A DNA stretch of 64,000 nucleotides, from the NCBI RefSeq assembly GCF_900188255.1, contig NZ_FZNS01000006.1:124001-188000 (forward strand), given 5' to 3'. Below the pieces are notes generated by a model. The model was not told where the DNA came from, searched no databases, and saw nothing but the letters and a program-made list of their open reading frames with translations. The translations under genes and the position numbers were made by a program. The DNA is from Hymenobacter mucosus (GTDB taxonomy: Bacteria > Bacteroidota > Bacteroidia > Cytophagales > Hymenobacteraceae). Shown one piece after another: positions 34,670 to 43,056 of the stretch; positions within the stretch are counted from its first letter, which is position 1, and each line of letters opens with the position of its first letter.

Positions 34670-36004
34670 CTAGACTGCGTCGGAAAGGCTAGTGAAGGTG
34701 AAGTCCCGAATCTTGAGCGGGGGCACCAGGTTGCCACCTACCCGCACGGGCTTGCCAATGGCTTCCAGGTTGTTGAGCATGATAATGGGCGACTCGTTGA
34801 AGCGGAAGTTTTTCACTGGGTGCTTGATCTTGCCATTCTCAATATAGAATGTACCGTCGCGGGTGAGGCCAGTGTAGAGCAGCGTCTGCGGGTCTACTGG
34901 GCGGATGTACCACAGGCGCGTTACCAAAATGCCGCGCTGGGTGCTCTTGATAAGGTCGGCGGTGCTTTGGGTGCCGCCCTCCATAATCCAGCCGCCGGGG
35001 CGGGGCAGGTCGGGGATGTTGTTTTTCTGGGCCCAGTAGCGGGTAGTGTACAGGTTTTTCACTACGCCCTTTTCAATCCAAGTCACCTTTTTCTGCGGGC
35101 GACCATCACCTGAGAACGTCAGGTCGGCCACGTCGGCGTTGGTTGGGTCGGAGTAGATGGTTACGCGCTCATCGAACAGCTTTTCACCCTTGCGGTTGCC
35201 ACCACCCTTCTTGCTCAGGAAGGAGCGGCCTTCGTCGGCGTTGCGCGCGTCGAGGGCACTCATGAGGGCCTGGAGCAGAGAGGCATCGGTGTTGGCTACT
35301 AGGGCGGCGGGTTCCAGAATCACGGTGTATTTGCCGGGTTCCAGAGCCTTCGCGTTTACCGAACCGGCCGCTTTATCGGCCGCAATTTGCGTAAGGCGCG
35401 TCGCGTCGAACTTGCTGGCGTCGTTGTAGTCGGCGGTAGCGTAGCCTGAGCCGGTACCATCCGGGGTGCGCACCGTAATGCTGAACTCCAAATTGGTAAG
35501 TTGTTGGTAAGCTTCCAGTCCTTTGTTGTTGCGCTTCGCTATAAAGCCCGACGAGTCGTTGAGGAAGGCTGCCGACGTGAGCTTCTTCTGGTCGCAGAGC
35601 TGCATGCTGGCCCCTACCTGCTTGGCGCGGTAGTCGGGCGTGATGCCTGCTGTGCTAGCGGTAAACGACTTGGGTGACTCTAGGTACTGCTGGGGGCCTA
35701 GCAAGGGCATGTATTCGGGGCTCTCCGGGGCAAGGCGGGCAATTTCCTCGGCCCGCTGCACGCAGCGGCGCAGGGTGGCATCGTCGAACTGGTTACAGGT
35801 AGCTACCCCGCTCCGCTTGCCGAAGCGAGATTCTACGGTGAGGGCTACGTTATCAACGCCGCCGCTGGTGCTGATGGCGTTACGGGCCGAGCGCACGTTG
35901 CCACCAATTTGGCCGTTAAGCGTGGCCTCGCACTCGTCGGCGGTGCTAAAGCTCAGCACCTTTTTCAGGATGTTCTGAGCTTCGTCTTTAGAAAGGATTG
36001 CCAT
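34670..36004 (-). CDS. TldE/PmbA family protein, copy 2
   Basis: A 444-residue paralogue of the gene at 31441, starting MAILSKDEAQNILKKVLSFS without signal peptide. The same blocks are conserved: FDDATLRRCVQRAEEIARLA, EGGTQSTADLIKSTQRGILV, GLTRDGTFYIENGKIKHPVK and the end VPPLKIRDFTFTSLSDAV. Divergence is concentrated in the middle (for example the inserted SLLQALMSALDARNADEG), which leaves the total length three residues longer. It pairs with the Tat-bearing TldD upstream at 36051, with a 46-base gap. The longest near-identical DNA shared with copy 1 is in the N-terminal third. Confidence 0.92.
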   Translation of the reverse strand: MAILSKDEAQNILKKVLSFSTADECEATLNGQIGGNVRSARNAISTSGGVDNVALTVESRFGKRSGVATCNQFDDATLRRCVQRAEEIARLAPESPEYMPLLGPQQYLESPKSFTASTAGITPDYRAKQVGASMQLCDQKKLTSAAFLNDSSGFIAKRNNKGLEAYQQLTNLEFSITVRTPDGTGSGYATADYNDASKFDATRLTQIAADKAAGSVNAKALEPGKYTVILEPAALVANTDASLLQALMSALDARNADEGRSFLSKKGGGNRKGEKLFDERVTIYSDPTNADVADLTFSGDGRPQKKVTWIEKGVVKNLYTTRYWAQKNNIPDLPRPGGWIMEGGTQSTADLIKSTQRGILVTRLWYIRPVDPQTLLYTGLTRDGTFYIENGKIKHPVKNFRFNESPIIMLNNLEAIGKPVRVGGNLVPPLKIRDFTFTSLSDAV

Positions 36005-36050
36005 ATAAGTTGCTGTGCTGATTTCTACTGGAAGGGCGGCTTGCGCAGTC

Positions 36051-37700
36051 CTAGCCGATTTTGCGGGCAGTATTGATGACGTTGACGGCGTTGAAGCGGG
36101 TAGTAGCGGAGCCGTGGCTCACGGCCGATACTTGGCTGGGCTGGCCTTTACCGTCGAAGAAAGAGCCGAACAGGCGGTAGTCCGACTGGTCGCAGGTGGC
36201 GGCACAGCTGTTCCAGAACTCCTGGGTATTGGCCTGGTAGGCCACATCTTCCAGCATCCCGGCAATCTTGCCTTTCTCAATGGCGTAGAACACCGTGCCG
36301 CCAAACTGAAAGTTATAGCGCTGCTGGTCGATAGAGAAAGAGCCCCGGCCAGCAATGTAAACGCCCTTGTCCACGCCCTTAATCATGTCGTCGACGCTCA
36401 TTTTCTGCGTGCCGGGCTTGAGGCTGATGTTGGCCATGCGCTGGAACTGCACATCCTGCCACGACTGGGCGTAGCAGCACCCGTCGGAGTGGTCTTGGCC
36501 CACAATGGCGGCTTGGTCACGGATTTTCTGGTAGTCTACCAGCTTGCCTTCCTTGATGATATCCCACTGCCCGGTTTTCACGCCCTCATCGTCGTAGCCC
36601 ACTGCGCCTAGAGAGCCCACCTGGGTCTTATCGGCCACAATGTTGACCACTTTTGAGCCGTAGGGCAGGTTTTTAGCTTTCCATTCCAAGGTGGCGAAGC
36701 TGGTGCCGGCGTAGTTGGCCTCGTAGCCCAGCACCCGGTCGAGTTCCGTCGCGTGGCCGATGCTTTCGTGAATGGTAAGGCCCAGGTGGTTTGGGTCCAG
36801 CACCAGGTCGTACTTGCCCGCCGTTACCGACTTGGCCGTGAGCTTAGCTTTGGCTTGCTGGGCCGCCAAAGTGGCATCTTCCAGAATATCGTAGCTGTTC
36901 TTGTAGCCGATGAGGCCCGTACCGCTGGGGCCGGCAATCTTATCAACAGCCTTGGGCACCATGTATTCGTAGCCCATGCCCATGGGCGAGCTGAGCGCAT
37001 CGCGGGTGCGGAACTTACCGGAGGCCCGGTCGATGGCCGTGGCCGAGAACGTAGGCCAGATGCGGTGAATATCCTGGTCGATGTAGGAGCCGTCGGTGCT
37101 GGCGAAGTACTTCTGCTCGTTGATTTGAAACAAGGAAGAATTCACGAAGCTGGCGCCGTTTTCCAGGGCCTTGGCATTGGCCGCTAGCAGCAGTTCGGCC
37201 TTTTCCTTCACTGGCACTTCAAAGGCATTCTGCTGAATGGGCGTTTTCCAGCTTACCTCCCCGTAGCCGCGCTGGGGAGCCAGCTGCACGGGCTGCTTCT
37301 GCACCTTGGCGTTGGCCTTAGCAATTTCCACGGCCAGCTTGGCGGCTTTTGCCAGGCCCTCTTCCGTTACTACGTTGGTAGCCGAAAAGCCCCAGGTGCC
37401 ATTAGCAATTACGCGTACTCCGGCTCCGTAGCTTTCCGTGTTGGCAATATTTTGGACCTGCTTTTCGCGGGTGAAGATGCTTTGGTTGAGGTAGCGCCCA
37501 ATGCGCACGTCGGCGTAGGTAGCGCCGGCCGATTTGGCCGCGTTTAGAGCGGCGTCGGCCAGGCGTTTTTTCACGGCGGGATCCACCTGCTCCAGCAGCT
37601 GGGCGGGGTCTACCAGCGTGCCGCCGAATCCTGGAAAGGAGGGTAGCAGCAACGCTCCAGTAGCCAGGCCGGATAGTCCCACGAAGTCACGTCTGTTCAA
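36051..37700 (-). CDS. tldD: TldD family metalloprotease with Tat signal, copy 2
   Basis: The 549-residue first gene of the tandem starts NRRDFVGLSGLATGALLLPS, a Tat signal with RRDFVGL. The metal motif HESIGHATELDR is HExxxH (His311, Glu312, His316). It shares with copy 1 the blocks GKYDLVLDPNHLGLTIHESI, VDKGVYIAGRGSFSIDQQRY and FWNSCAATCDQSDYRL, and the identical C-terminus TTRFNAVNVINTARKIG. The start is TTG at 37700. The nucleotide match with copy 1 reaches more than 70 bases of identity near the end, which argues for recent duplication or gene conversion. The 307-base gap upstream should carry the operon promoter. Confidence 0.93.
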   Translation of the reverse strand: MNRRDFVGLSGLATGALLLPSFPGFGGTLVDPAQLLEQVDPAVKKRLADAALNAAKSAGATYADVRIGRYLNQSIFTREKQVQNIANTESYGAGVRVIANGTWGFSATNVVTEEGLAKAAKLAVEIAKANAKVQKQPVQLAPQRGYGEVSWKTPIQQNAFEVPVKEKAELLLAANAKALENGASFVNSSLFQINEQKYFASTDGSYIDQDIHRIWPTFSATAIDRASGKFRTRDALSSPMGMGYEYMVPKAVDKIAGPSGTGLIGYKNSYDILEDATLAAQQAKAKLTAKSVTAGKYDLVLDPNHLGLTIHESIGHATELDRVLGYEANYAGTSFATLEWKAKNLPYGSKVVNIVADKTQVGSLGAVGYDDEGVKTGQWDIIKEGKLVDYQKIRDQAAIVGQDHSDGCCYAQSWQDVQFQRMANISLKPGTQKMSVDDMIKGVDKGVYIAGRGSFSIDQQRYNFQFGGTVFYAIEKGKIAGMLEDVAYQANTQEFWNSCAATCDQSDYRLFGSFFDGKGQPSQVSAVSHGSATTRFNAVNVINTARKIG

Positions 37701-38007
37701 AGAAGTAAGGGTTTGGTGATGGAGAGGAAATCAGATTGGAATAGAAATGTAGGCAGAAGCCTGCGAATTGCAACCTAGGGACGCAATTGCCGTAAGAGGG
37801 CTGCATTTTTGTAAAGAAGTAGAGGAATTGTTGCAATCCGTAGCAAAATCTGAGGTTATTCTAGATTCTGTTATTCGCCGTTGGCTTCTTTCCTGCTCTG
37901 CAAAAGGGGCACACTACTCATCCCTGACACCACCTTGGTAACTGCCAGAAAGTAGTGCCCTGCCCGCATGGTTCTGCTTGGCGCCCACTCCCGCGCCCAC
38001 GAAATAC
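37701..38007. other. upstream region of the TldD/E operon
   Basis: This 307-base gap lies between the McrC stop and the TldD copy 2 start, both on the minus strand. It should hold the promoter of the TldD/E operon. I see no palindrome, repeat or coding sequence of note. Confidence 0.4.
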
Positions 38008-39036
38008 TTAGGCAACCAGGGCTAGCAAGTCAGCGGCAATCTGCTCCCAGGGCTGAGCCAGGTCGATGGTGACAATGCGTACGGGGTGGCCGCCGAGGGT
38101 GTAGCGCACATCAATGTCCTGGGCGGCAGCAGGATACAGCAAGATGCCTTCTAGCTGCTGCCCCGGAGCAGTGGGCTGGTTTTGCAAGTAGGCGTAGAGC
38201 TGGTAGAGGTGGGGCGATATTAGCTTCTGCTGACTGTAGCGCTGGCGTAGCGCGGCGGCGTAGTACTTGGTATCGAGGATGATTTTGCGCTCGGGGCTGT
38301 CCAGGGTAGTGTCCGTAACCATGCTGGGTAGTAGACTGAGCACCTCGGGAGCCGCTTCGGCCTGCCATTGAATGGTCTCGCTCAGTACCCGAAAGTGGCG
38401 CTGCTCTAGGCGATAGAAGTTGCGCACAAACTGCTCGAAGATGCGCGCCATCAACGCTTCGTCGCGGCGGAAGTCGCGGAAGTGGGTAGGGCCGTCGGCG
38501 TGCGGAGAGGGGAGGGCACTCTGGTGTATCAGTTCACACACGCTCAGCAGAAAGCCGCCTAGCCCCGTGGGCCGCAGCCGACGCGCCGCGCGGAGGGTGG
38601 CGGGCGTAACAGCGTCTGCCGCAATACCCGCCGGAAAGCGCCGCATCACTACGCGCACCTCGTGGCGCACGGCCGCCGGCAGGCTGCGGGCCCGACTTAG
38701 CTGGTGCAAGGTGCCCAGCAGTACGCGCGCCAGCACCGTATCAGGTCCCAGCTCGTCGAACTCACAGATGGCCCGGCTGCGCTGTAGTAAGTTGCGGCTG
38801 AGCGTAGGCGCGAGCTGCACCCGGCCCCGCAGCTCCGGTAGCTCCTGAATCTGCTCGGTGTACGCAACCGGCAAGCCTTGTCGCAGCTGGCGGCGCGTAG
38901 CCGTTAGGAGTACGTGCGTAAGTAGCTCCAGCGGACGGTGGAAGGTAGTTGTTTCGGTGGCTAGCAGCTCCGCCCGCTCGGGCAGGCGGTTCCACGCATA
39001 ACAGAGCAGGTAGTACAGATTCTGAATGGGAATCAT
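38008..39036 (-). CDS. mcrC: McrC, nuclease subunit of type IV restriction system
   Basis: The 342-residue protein begins MIPIQNLYYLLCYAWNRLPE, the conserved McrC start. The PD-(D/E)xK nuclease core is visible as Asp242 (SMVTDTTL) and Asp255-Thr-Lys257 (KIILDTKYYAA). Its ATG at 39036 overlaps the McrB stop (ATGA), which couples translation of the two. McrC is the nuclease subunit that assembles with McrB rings to cleave DNA carrying modified cytosines; it is inactive alone. A frame extending to 39099 lies inside mcrB and is rejected. It is followed by the TldD/E operon, with no further defence genes beside it. Confidence 0.92.
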   Translation of the reverse strand: MIPIQNLYYLLCYAWNRLPERAELLATETTTFHRPLELLTHVLLTATRRQLRQGLPVAYTEQIQELPELRGRVQLAPTLSRNLLQRSRAICEFDELGPDTVLARVLLGTLHQLSRARSLPAAVRHEVRVVMRRFPAGIAADAVTPATLRAARRLRPTGLGGFLLSVCELIHQSALPSPHADGPTHFRDFRRDEALMARIFEQFVRNFYRLEQRHFRVLSETIQWQAEAAPEVLSLLPSMVTDTTLDSPERKIILDTKYYAAALRQRYSQQKLISPHLYQLYAYLQNQPTAPGQQLEGILLYPAAAQDIDVRYTLGGHPVRIVTIDLAQPWEQIAADLLALVA

Positions 39037-40415
39037 CCGGCTGATGAGGCTAGCAGCTTTTTCTTTTGCTGGGCCGCTTTGGCCGGCTGATCTAGCCAAT
39101 AGTCATCCAACAGCGGCGCAATTTCTTGTTCCAAAATCAGCTGGAGCCACTCGGGTGCCGCACTGGGAGTAGCTGGAGGCTGGCAGAAATAGCTATGCCC
39201 GATGCAGAAATCAGGGCCTAAATCGGGGTCGTCAGCAATTACTTGGTTGAGGGCCGTCAAGTGCGCCACGAGCCGGGTAATGACTGGTGCGGGTACCTGC
39301 TGGGCTGCCAAGAATGCCTGCAACGGTTCCCCAAACTCTGGCTCTAGCCCCACAAAAGCAAAGCGGCGGCGCAGGGCATAGTCGAGTGGGGCCAAGCTCC
39401 GGTCGGCCAGATTCATCGTCCCAATAAGGTAGAGGTTCTCGGGTACGAAAAACGGCGGACTACCCACCGGGGCGTAGGGCAAACGAATGGCATGGGCGGG
39501 GCCGCGCTTATCGGCCTCTAGTAGCAGCAGCAGTTCGCCAAAGATGCGCGCCACATTGCCGCGGTTCAGCTCATCAATCAGCAAAATGTGGGGGCGCTCG
39601 GGGTCTTGGGCCGCCCGGTGGCAAAAATTCACCAAGATGCCATCCTGCAATCGAAAGGAGCCGGCTCCATCGGGGCGGAAGCCTTGCACAAAGTCCTCGT
39701 AGCTAAAGCTGGGGTGAAATTGTACCACTTCCACCCGGGCCGCATCGGTAGCGCCCAGCTCAAGCCAGGCCAAGCGCCGAGCCAGGAACGTTTTGCCGGT
39801 GCCGGGTGGGCCCTGCAAAATCAGGTTGCGGCGGCGGCGCAGGGCGGCCTGGGTGGTCGTGAGCTTATCAGCAGAAATAAACAGCTCCGCTAGGGCAGTA
39901 GCTTGGTTGTAGGGTTGGGGCGCCGGAAGCTGGTAGGCCAACGCTGGCTCCTGCACGTCGGCCGGCAGGGCCTCCGTGGGTTCGGGGGTAGCTAGGGCTC
40001 CGGGCTCAGGCTCTGCCGTAGCTTCGTTGCGGCTGGCGGGGCGGCCTTTCCGGGGCGCGGGCTTTTGGGTAGCTCCGGTATACAGCTCCTGCATATGCTC
40101 CTGGGCGGCCACGTCTCCATCCAGTAAAGGCGAGTTTTCCAGGGTGGGGCGCTTGGTAGCCACCGTGAAGTCGAGCTTTTCCAGCACCCGGTTGGTAGGG
40201 GTGCCCGCTGGCAGCGGCCAAGGAGCCTCAGGCTGATTGAGTGCCAAGCGCCACGCCAACTGCGCTACGGCCCGCGGCGCGTAGCGCCGGCCCTGGTATA
40301 CAAGGTCGTACACCGTGCTCAGAGGCATGCGCGGGCCTTCCTGGTCCATCTGATGAAGGGCGCGCAGCACATGGTCACGGGAAAGCTGGGAAAGGTCGAG
40401 GTCGGGAGTCGGCAT
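39033..40415 (-). CDS. mcrB: McrB-type AAA+ GTPase of type IV restriction system
   Basis: The 460-residue protein has an N-terminal domain (about residues 1-95) with YDLVYQGRRYAPRAVAQLAW, resembling the small N-terminal domain seen in McrA/McrB-type modification sensors. A Pro/Ala/Glu-rich linker follows (about 100-170). The AAA+ domain has Walker A GPPGTGKT (202-209), the McrB-typical HPSFSYEDFVQGFRPDG, Walker B HILLIDELNRGNVARIFGEL, and the McrB signature TMNLADRSLAPLDYALRRR. McrB translocates DNA with GTP and delivers it to McrC. The target modification cannot be read from the N-terminus. It lies upstream of mcrC and a small gene with a hairpin is beyond it. Confidence 0.92.
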   Translation of the reverse strand: MPTPDLDLSQLSRDHVLRALHQMDQEGPRMPLSTVYDLVYQGRRYAPRAVAQLAWRLALNQPEAPWPLPAGTPTNRVLEKLDFTVATKRPTLENSPLLDGDVAAQEHMQELYTGATQKPAPRKGRPASRNEATAEPEPGALATPEPTEALPADVQEPALAYQLPAPQPYNQATALAELFISADKLTTTQAALRRRRNLILQGPPGTGKTFLARRLAWLELGATDAARVEVVQFHPSFSYEDFVQGFRPDGAGSFRLQDGILVNFCHRAAQDPERPHILLIDELNRGNVARIFGELLLLLEADKRGPAHAIRLPYAPVGSPPFFVPENLYLIGTMNLADRSLAPLDYALRRRFAFVGLEPEFGEPLQAFLAAQQVPAPVITRLVAHLTALNQVIADDPDLGPDFCIGHSYFCQPPATPSAAPEWLQLILEQEIAPLLDDYWLDQPAKAAQQKKKLLASSAG

Positions 40416-40484
40416 TCGGTTCTAAAGTACAAGCAAAACACCGTTGGTCGGGCGTTTTGCTCCCGCAGTGGGAAATTCCTAACG

Positions 40485-40524
40485 TACAACGGCCCGGCTA
40501 CACGAATGCAGCCGGGCCGTTGTA
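40485..40524. terminator. perfect 15-bp hairpin, probable terminator
   Basis: TACAACGGCCCGGCT pairs perfectly with AGCCGGGCCGTTGTA around a 10-base loop. It lies between the mcrB start and the 40-residue minus-strand gene, and would end the latter's transcript. There is no U-run, so confidence is moderate. Confidence 0.6.
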
Positions 40525-40540
40525 GGGTCAGGAAAGGCGA

Positions 40541-40663
40541 CTAGCCTTTCTGCGTGGTTTTCTTTTTGCCGTCGGGCCGGTCTTTCACGGTCTCTTCGTT
40601 TTTCTTCTCTTTATTCTTGGTAGCGGGGTCCGTGTGCTGGGGGGTGGAAGTAGGCTGGGCCAT
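40541..40663 (-). CDS. 40-residue hydrophilic protein, unknown
   Basis: The minus strand from ATG at 40663 to TAG at 40541 encodes 40 residues, MAQPTSTPQHTDPATKNKEK and then KNEETVKDRPDGKKKTTQKG. It has no hydrophobic segment, is rich in Lys, Thr, Glu and Asn, and is likely disordered. A stable hairpin follows. I have no family for it; short Lys/Thr-rich proteins are common in Hymenobacter genomes. The composition and length suggest a real gene, but a chance frame cannot be excluded. It lies between the McrBC genes and the sigma-54 activator, in the same direction as both. Confidence 0.5.
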   Translation of the reverse strand: MAQPTSTPQHTDPATKNKEKKNEETVKDRPDGKKKTTQKG

Positions 40664-40760
40664 AGGAAAGGCAGGTAAAGGTGAACACTAGTACCTGCGT
40701 ATACGGCCGGGCTTGGAGAGTGATAGTGTGGAGCAGAAATTATATGTGAAATGGGGGGCG

Positions 40761-42857
40761 TTAGCCAGCCGTGATAGTCCGCTGAATACCCAGCTTTTTC
40801 ATGCGGGCCTCCAAGGTTTTGGGGTTGATATCGAGAAGAATGGCCGCGCCGTTGGGGCCACTCACGCGGCCGCTGGTTCGGCGCAGGGCGGCCAGAATAT
40901 GGTCGCGCTCCTGGTCCTTGAGCGTTTTGATGGGGCCGCCCGCCTCCGTGGCGGCAGGAACCATTTGGGCCGCCGCCGAAAAGCCCGCAAACTCCAGAAA
41001 AGGCCCCTGGCTCACAATTACGGCCTGCTCCAGCACGTGTTCCAACTCGCGCACATTGCCGGGCCAGCCGTACTGGCGCAGGGCCTTGAGGTCCCGTTCG
41101 CGCAGGCCCCGCACGGGCTTGCCCATTTGCTTGGTGAAGCGCTCCAAAAAGTAGCGCATCAGCGGCTCAATATCATCGGGCCGCTCGCGCAGGGCGGGCA
41201 GTTTGATGGGGAACACATTGAGGCGGTAGTACAAGTCGGCGCGGAAGCGGCCAGCGGCTACCTCATCTTCCAGCACGCGGTTGGTAGCGGCAATTACCCG
41301 CACATCGGTATGGATAACGCGGCGGCCGCCAATGCGCTCAAACTCCTTCTCCTGCAACACCCGCAGCAGCTTGGCCTGCAAGTCCAACGGCAGCTCGCCT
41401 ATCTCATCCAGGAAGATGGTGCCCCCATCGGCCAGTTCAAATTTCCCAATGCGCCGGTCGTGGGCGCCAGTGAAGGCGCCTTTTTCGTGCCCGAATAGCT
41501 CGCTCTCAATTAGTTGTGCGGGCAGGGCAGCGCAGTTGATTTTAATAAGTGCCCGTTCCTTACGGGGCGAGAGGTTGTGCAGGGCACGGGCCACCAATTC
41601 CTTGCCCGTGCCCGTTTCGCCCGTGATGAGCACCGTGGTATCAGTGGGGGCTACCTGGGCTAGGCGCGTGTACACTTGCTGCATCACGGCGCTTCCGCCC
41701 ACAAAGTCATCGAGGCGGGCGGCGGCGGTGGTATTAATCTCGTCAATCAGGTAGGTGCGTTCCCGCTCAAGCTGGGTCCGCAGCAAATCAATCTGCTCAA
41801 ACGCCAGCACGTTCTGAATAGCCAGCCGGATTTGGGGCACCAGCGTTTGAATAAGCTCTAAGGTTTCCTCAGTGAAGGCCAAGGGTTGGTGGCTGGCCAG
41901 GATCAGGGCTGCCGTAGGTTCATCGGTAGTATCCAGAGGGGTGCAGAGAATAGACTGGGTGCCCCGCTCTTCCCGGATGAAGCGCAGAAACTTGTAGCGC
42001 TTGGTTAGCTCCTCAAAGCCAGCGCCCACATACACGGCCGGGCGCAGAAACACCTCCACTATCTCTTGTTTGTCGAGGGGTGGGTGCGGCAGCTCGTCGT
42101 AGCGGTTTTCATCGAGGGCAGCGAAGGTGCCATCGGGTTGCTTGTTGAACTCGGCCAGCACCCGTACCGGCGAGTTGGTTTCGCGCACTCTTACCCCAAA
42201 GTAGTCGCAAGGAACTACGTGGTTGATTTCAGTTGCAATGGTGCGAAACAGCTCCCCGCGCTCCTTAATGCTGAGTAGCGCATTGTTTAGCGCAAGCTGC
42301 ATCGACTTTTCCTGCTCTCGACGCGCAATATCCTCGAAGGCTAGCGTGTTGGTAACGGCCACGGCCACGAGGCTTCCTATCTTCTCAAGCAGGTCTACGT
42401 CGTTGGGCGCAAATTCGGGGTGGCGCCGGGCTACCAGCGACATGAGGCCGATGAGCTGCCCCCCCGTGCGTAGAGGAATGACCAGGAAGTAGCGCATACC
42501 TTTTTCCAGCAATGCCCGGAAGGGGTCGTACTGGGGGTAAGTTGCCACTAGTTCCTGCAAGCTGTACTGGTGAAAGTGAGGCTCGCGGATAAACAGCTCC
42601 ACGGGCGTACCCTCTATGGGCATTCGGCCCAGGGGCTTGCGGCCTAGTTGGTCGGGTAGAAGCACTTCGCCTAGGTAGTCGCGCAGAAATACCCGACGGT
42701 ACTGCCGCTCACTATCCACGGTAAGGATGGTAATGGCATCGAAGGGAAAGATCAGGCGCAGCTTCTCCGTTACGCTCCGAAACAAGTCGTCCTTGTTTCG
42801 GGTAGTAGCAATGGCCTCATTCAAGTAGAGTAGCAAGGAGTCATCTTGGTCTGGCAT
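40761..42857 (-). CDS. sigma-54-dependent activator with GAF sensor domains
   Basis: The 698-residue NtrC-type protein has two GAF-like regions (about residues 10-170 and 195-360), a AAA+ sigma-54 interaction domain and a C-terminal Fis-type HTH. The AAA+ domain has Walker A GETGTGKE from Gly413, the sigma-54 contact loop GAFTGA at 460-465, Walker B GGTIFLDEIGELPLDLQAKL and RVIAATNR. The HTH at the end (SGRVSGPNGAAILLDINPKT) binds DNA. The GAF domains suggest a small-molecule or redox signal instead of phosphorylation. It is divergent from the efflux operon, with two palindromes in between that fit an enhancer. Activation would need RpoN, which is not in this window. Confidence 0.94.
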   Translation of the reverse strand: MPDQDDSLLLYLNEAIATTRNKDDLFRSVTEKLRLIFPFDAITILTVDSERQYRRVFLRDYLGEVLLPDQLGRKPLGRMPIEGTPVELFIREPHFHQYSLQELVATYPQYDPFRALLEKGMRYFLVIPLRTGGQLIGLMSLVARRHPEFAPNDVDLLEKIGSLVAVAVTNTLAFEDIARREQEKSMQLALNNALLSIKERGELFRTIATEINHVVPCDYFGVRVRETNSPVRVLAEFNKQPDGTFAALDENRYDELPHPPLDKQEIVEVFLRPAVYVGAGFEELTKRYKFLRFIREERGTQSILCTPLDTTDEPTAALILASHQPLAFTEETLELIQTLVPQIRLAIQNVLAFEQIDLLRTQLERERTYLIDEINTTAAARLDDFVGGSAVMQQVYTRLAQVAPTDTTVLITGETGTGKELVARALHNLSPRKERALIKINCAALPAQLIESELFGHEKGAFTGAHDRRIGKFELADGGTIFLDEIGELPLDLQAKLLRVLQEKEFERIGGRRVIHTDVRVIAATNRVLEDEVAAGRFRADLYYRLNVFPIKLPALRERPDDIEPLMRYFLERFTKQMGKPVRGLRERDLKALRQYGWPGNVRELEHVLEQAVIVSQGPFLEFAGFSAAAQMVPAATEAGGPIKTLKDQERDHILAALRRTSGRVSGPNGAAILLDINPKTLEARMKKLGIQRTITAG

Positions 42858-42899
42858 GGCCGTAGGAATAGTGTTGAGCTAGCAAGAAATAGCTTAATT

Positions 42900-42919
42900 A
42901 TTCCTGAAATATAAGGAAT
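42900..42919. promoter_or_regulatory. palindrome 1, candidate activator-binding site
   Basis: ATTCCTGAAATATAAGGAAT is an imperfect palindrome with arms ATTCCT and AGGAAT. It lies 43 bases upstream of the activator's start (minus strand) and about 140 bases upstream of the candidate -24 element. Its centre is 31 bases from the second palindrome, three helical turns. Confidence 0.55.
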
Positions 42920-42931
42920 AAAAACAAGGGT

Positions 42932-42950
42932 TTTCTGAAATATGAGGAAA
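42932..42950. promoter_or_regulatory. palindrome 2, candidate activator-binding site
   Basis: TTTCTGAAATATGAGGAAA repeats the core of palindrome 1 (CTGAAATAT followed by AGGAA) on the same strand. Its arms (TTTC and GAAA plus CCT/AGG-like steps) are less perfect. The spacing of 31 bases between centres would put both on one face of the helix. Confidence 0.5.
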
Positions 42951-43056
42951 AAAGTGCGGCTGAGCAGTAGTGGTTTTGATCAGGATGAAAAAATATTTTA
43001 TGCGTTTGTGCGCAATAGAAGGGGTTTTCACTACACATTAAAATAATTTTAACGGC

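Noticed and set aside
36015..36611. Long plus-strand open frame opposite tldD copy 2
   Set aside because: It mirrors a conserved TldD coding sequence, has no recognisable motif, and the matching frame also appears opposite copy 1, as expected for a shadow.
40713..41498. Plus-strand open frame opposite the sigma-54 activator
   Set aside because: It covers the AAA+ and HTH coding region of the activator. No start signal or protein motif supports it.
38008..42857. Reading the McrBC genes and their neighbours as a defence island
   Set aside because: Only McrBC is a defence gene here. The neighbours are a TldD/E operon, a tiny unknown gene and a sigma-54 regulator that points to an efflux operon.
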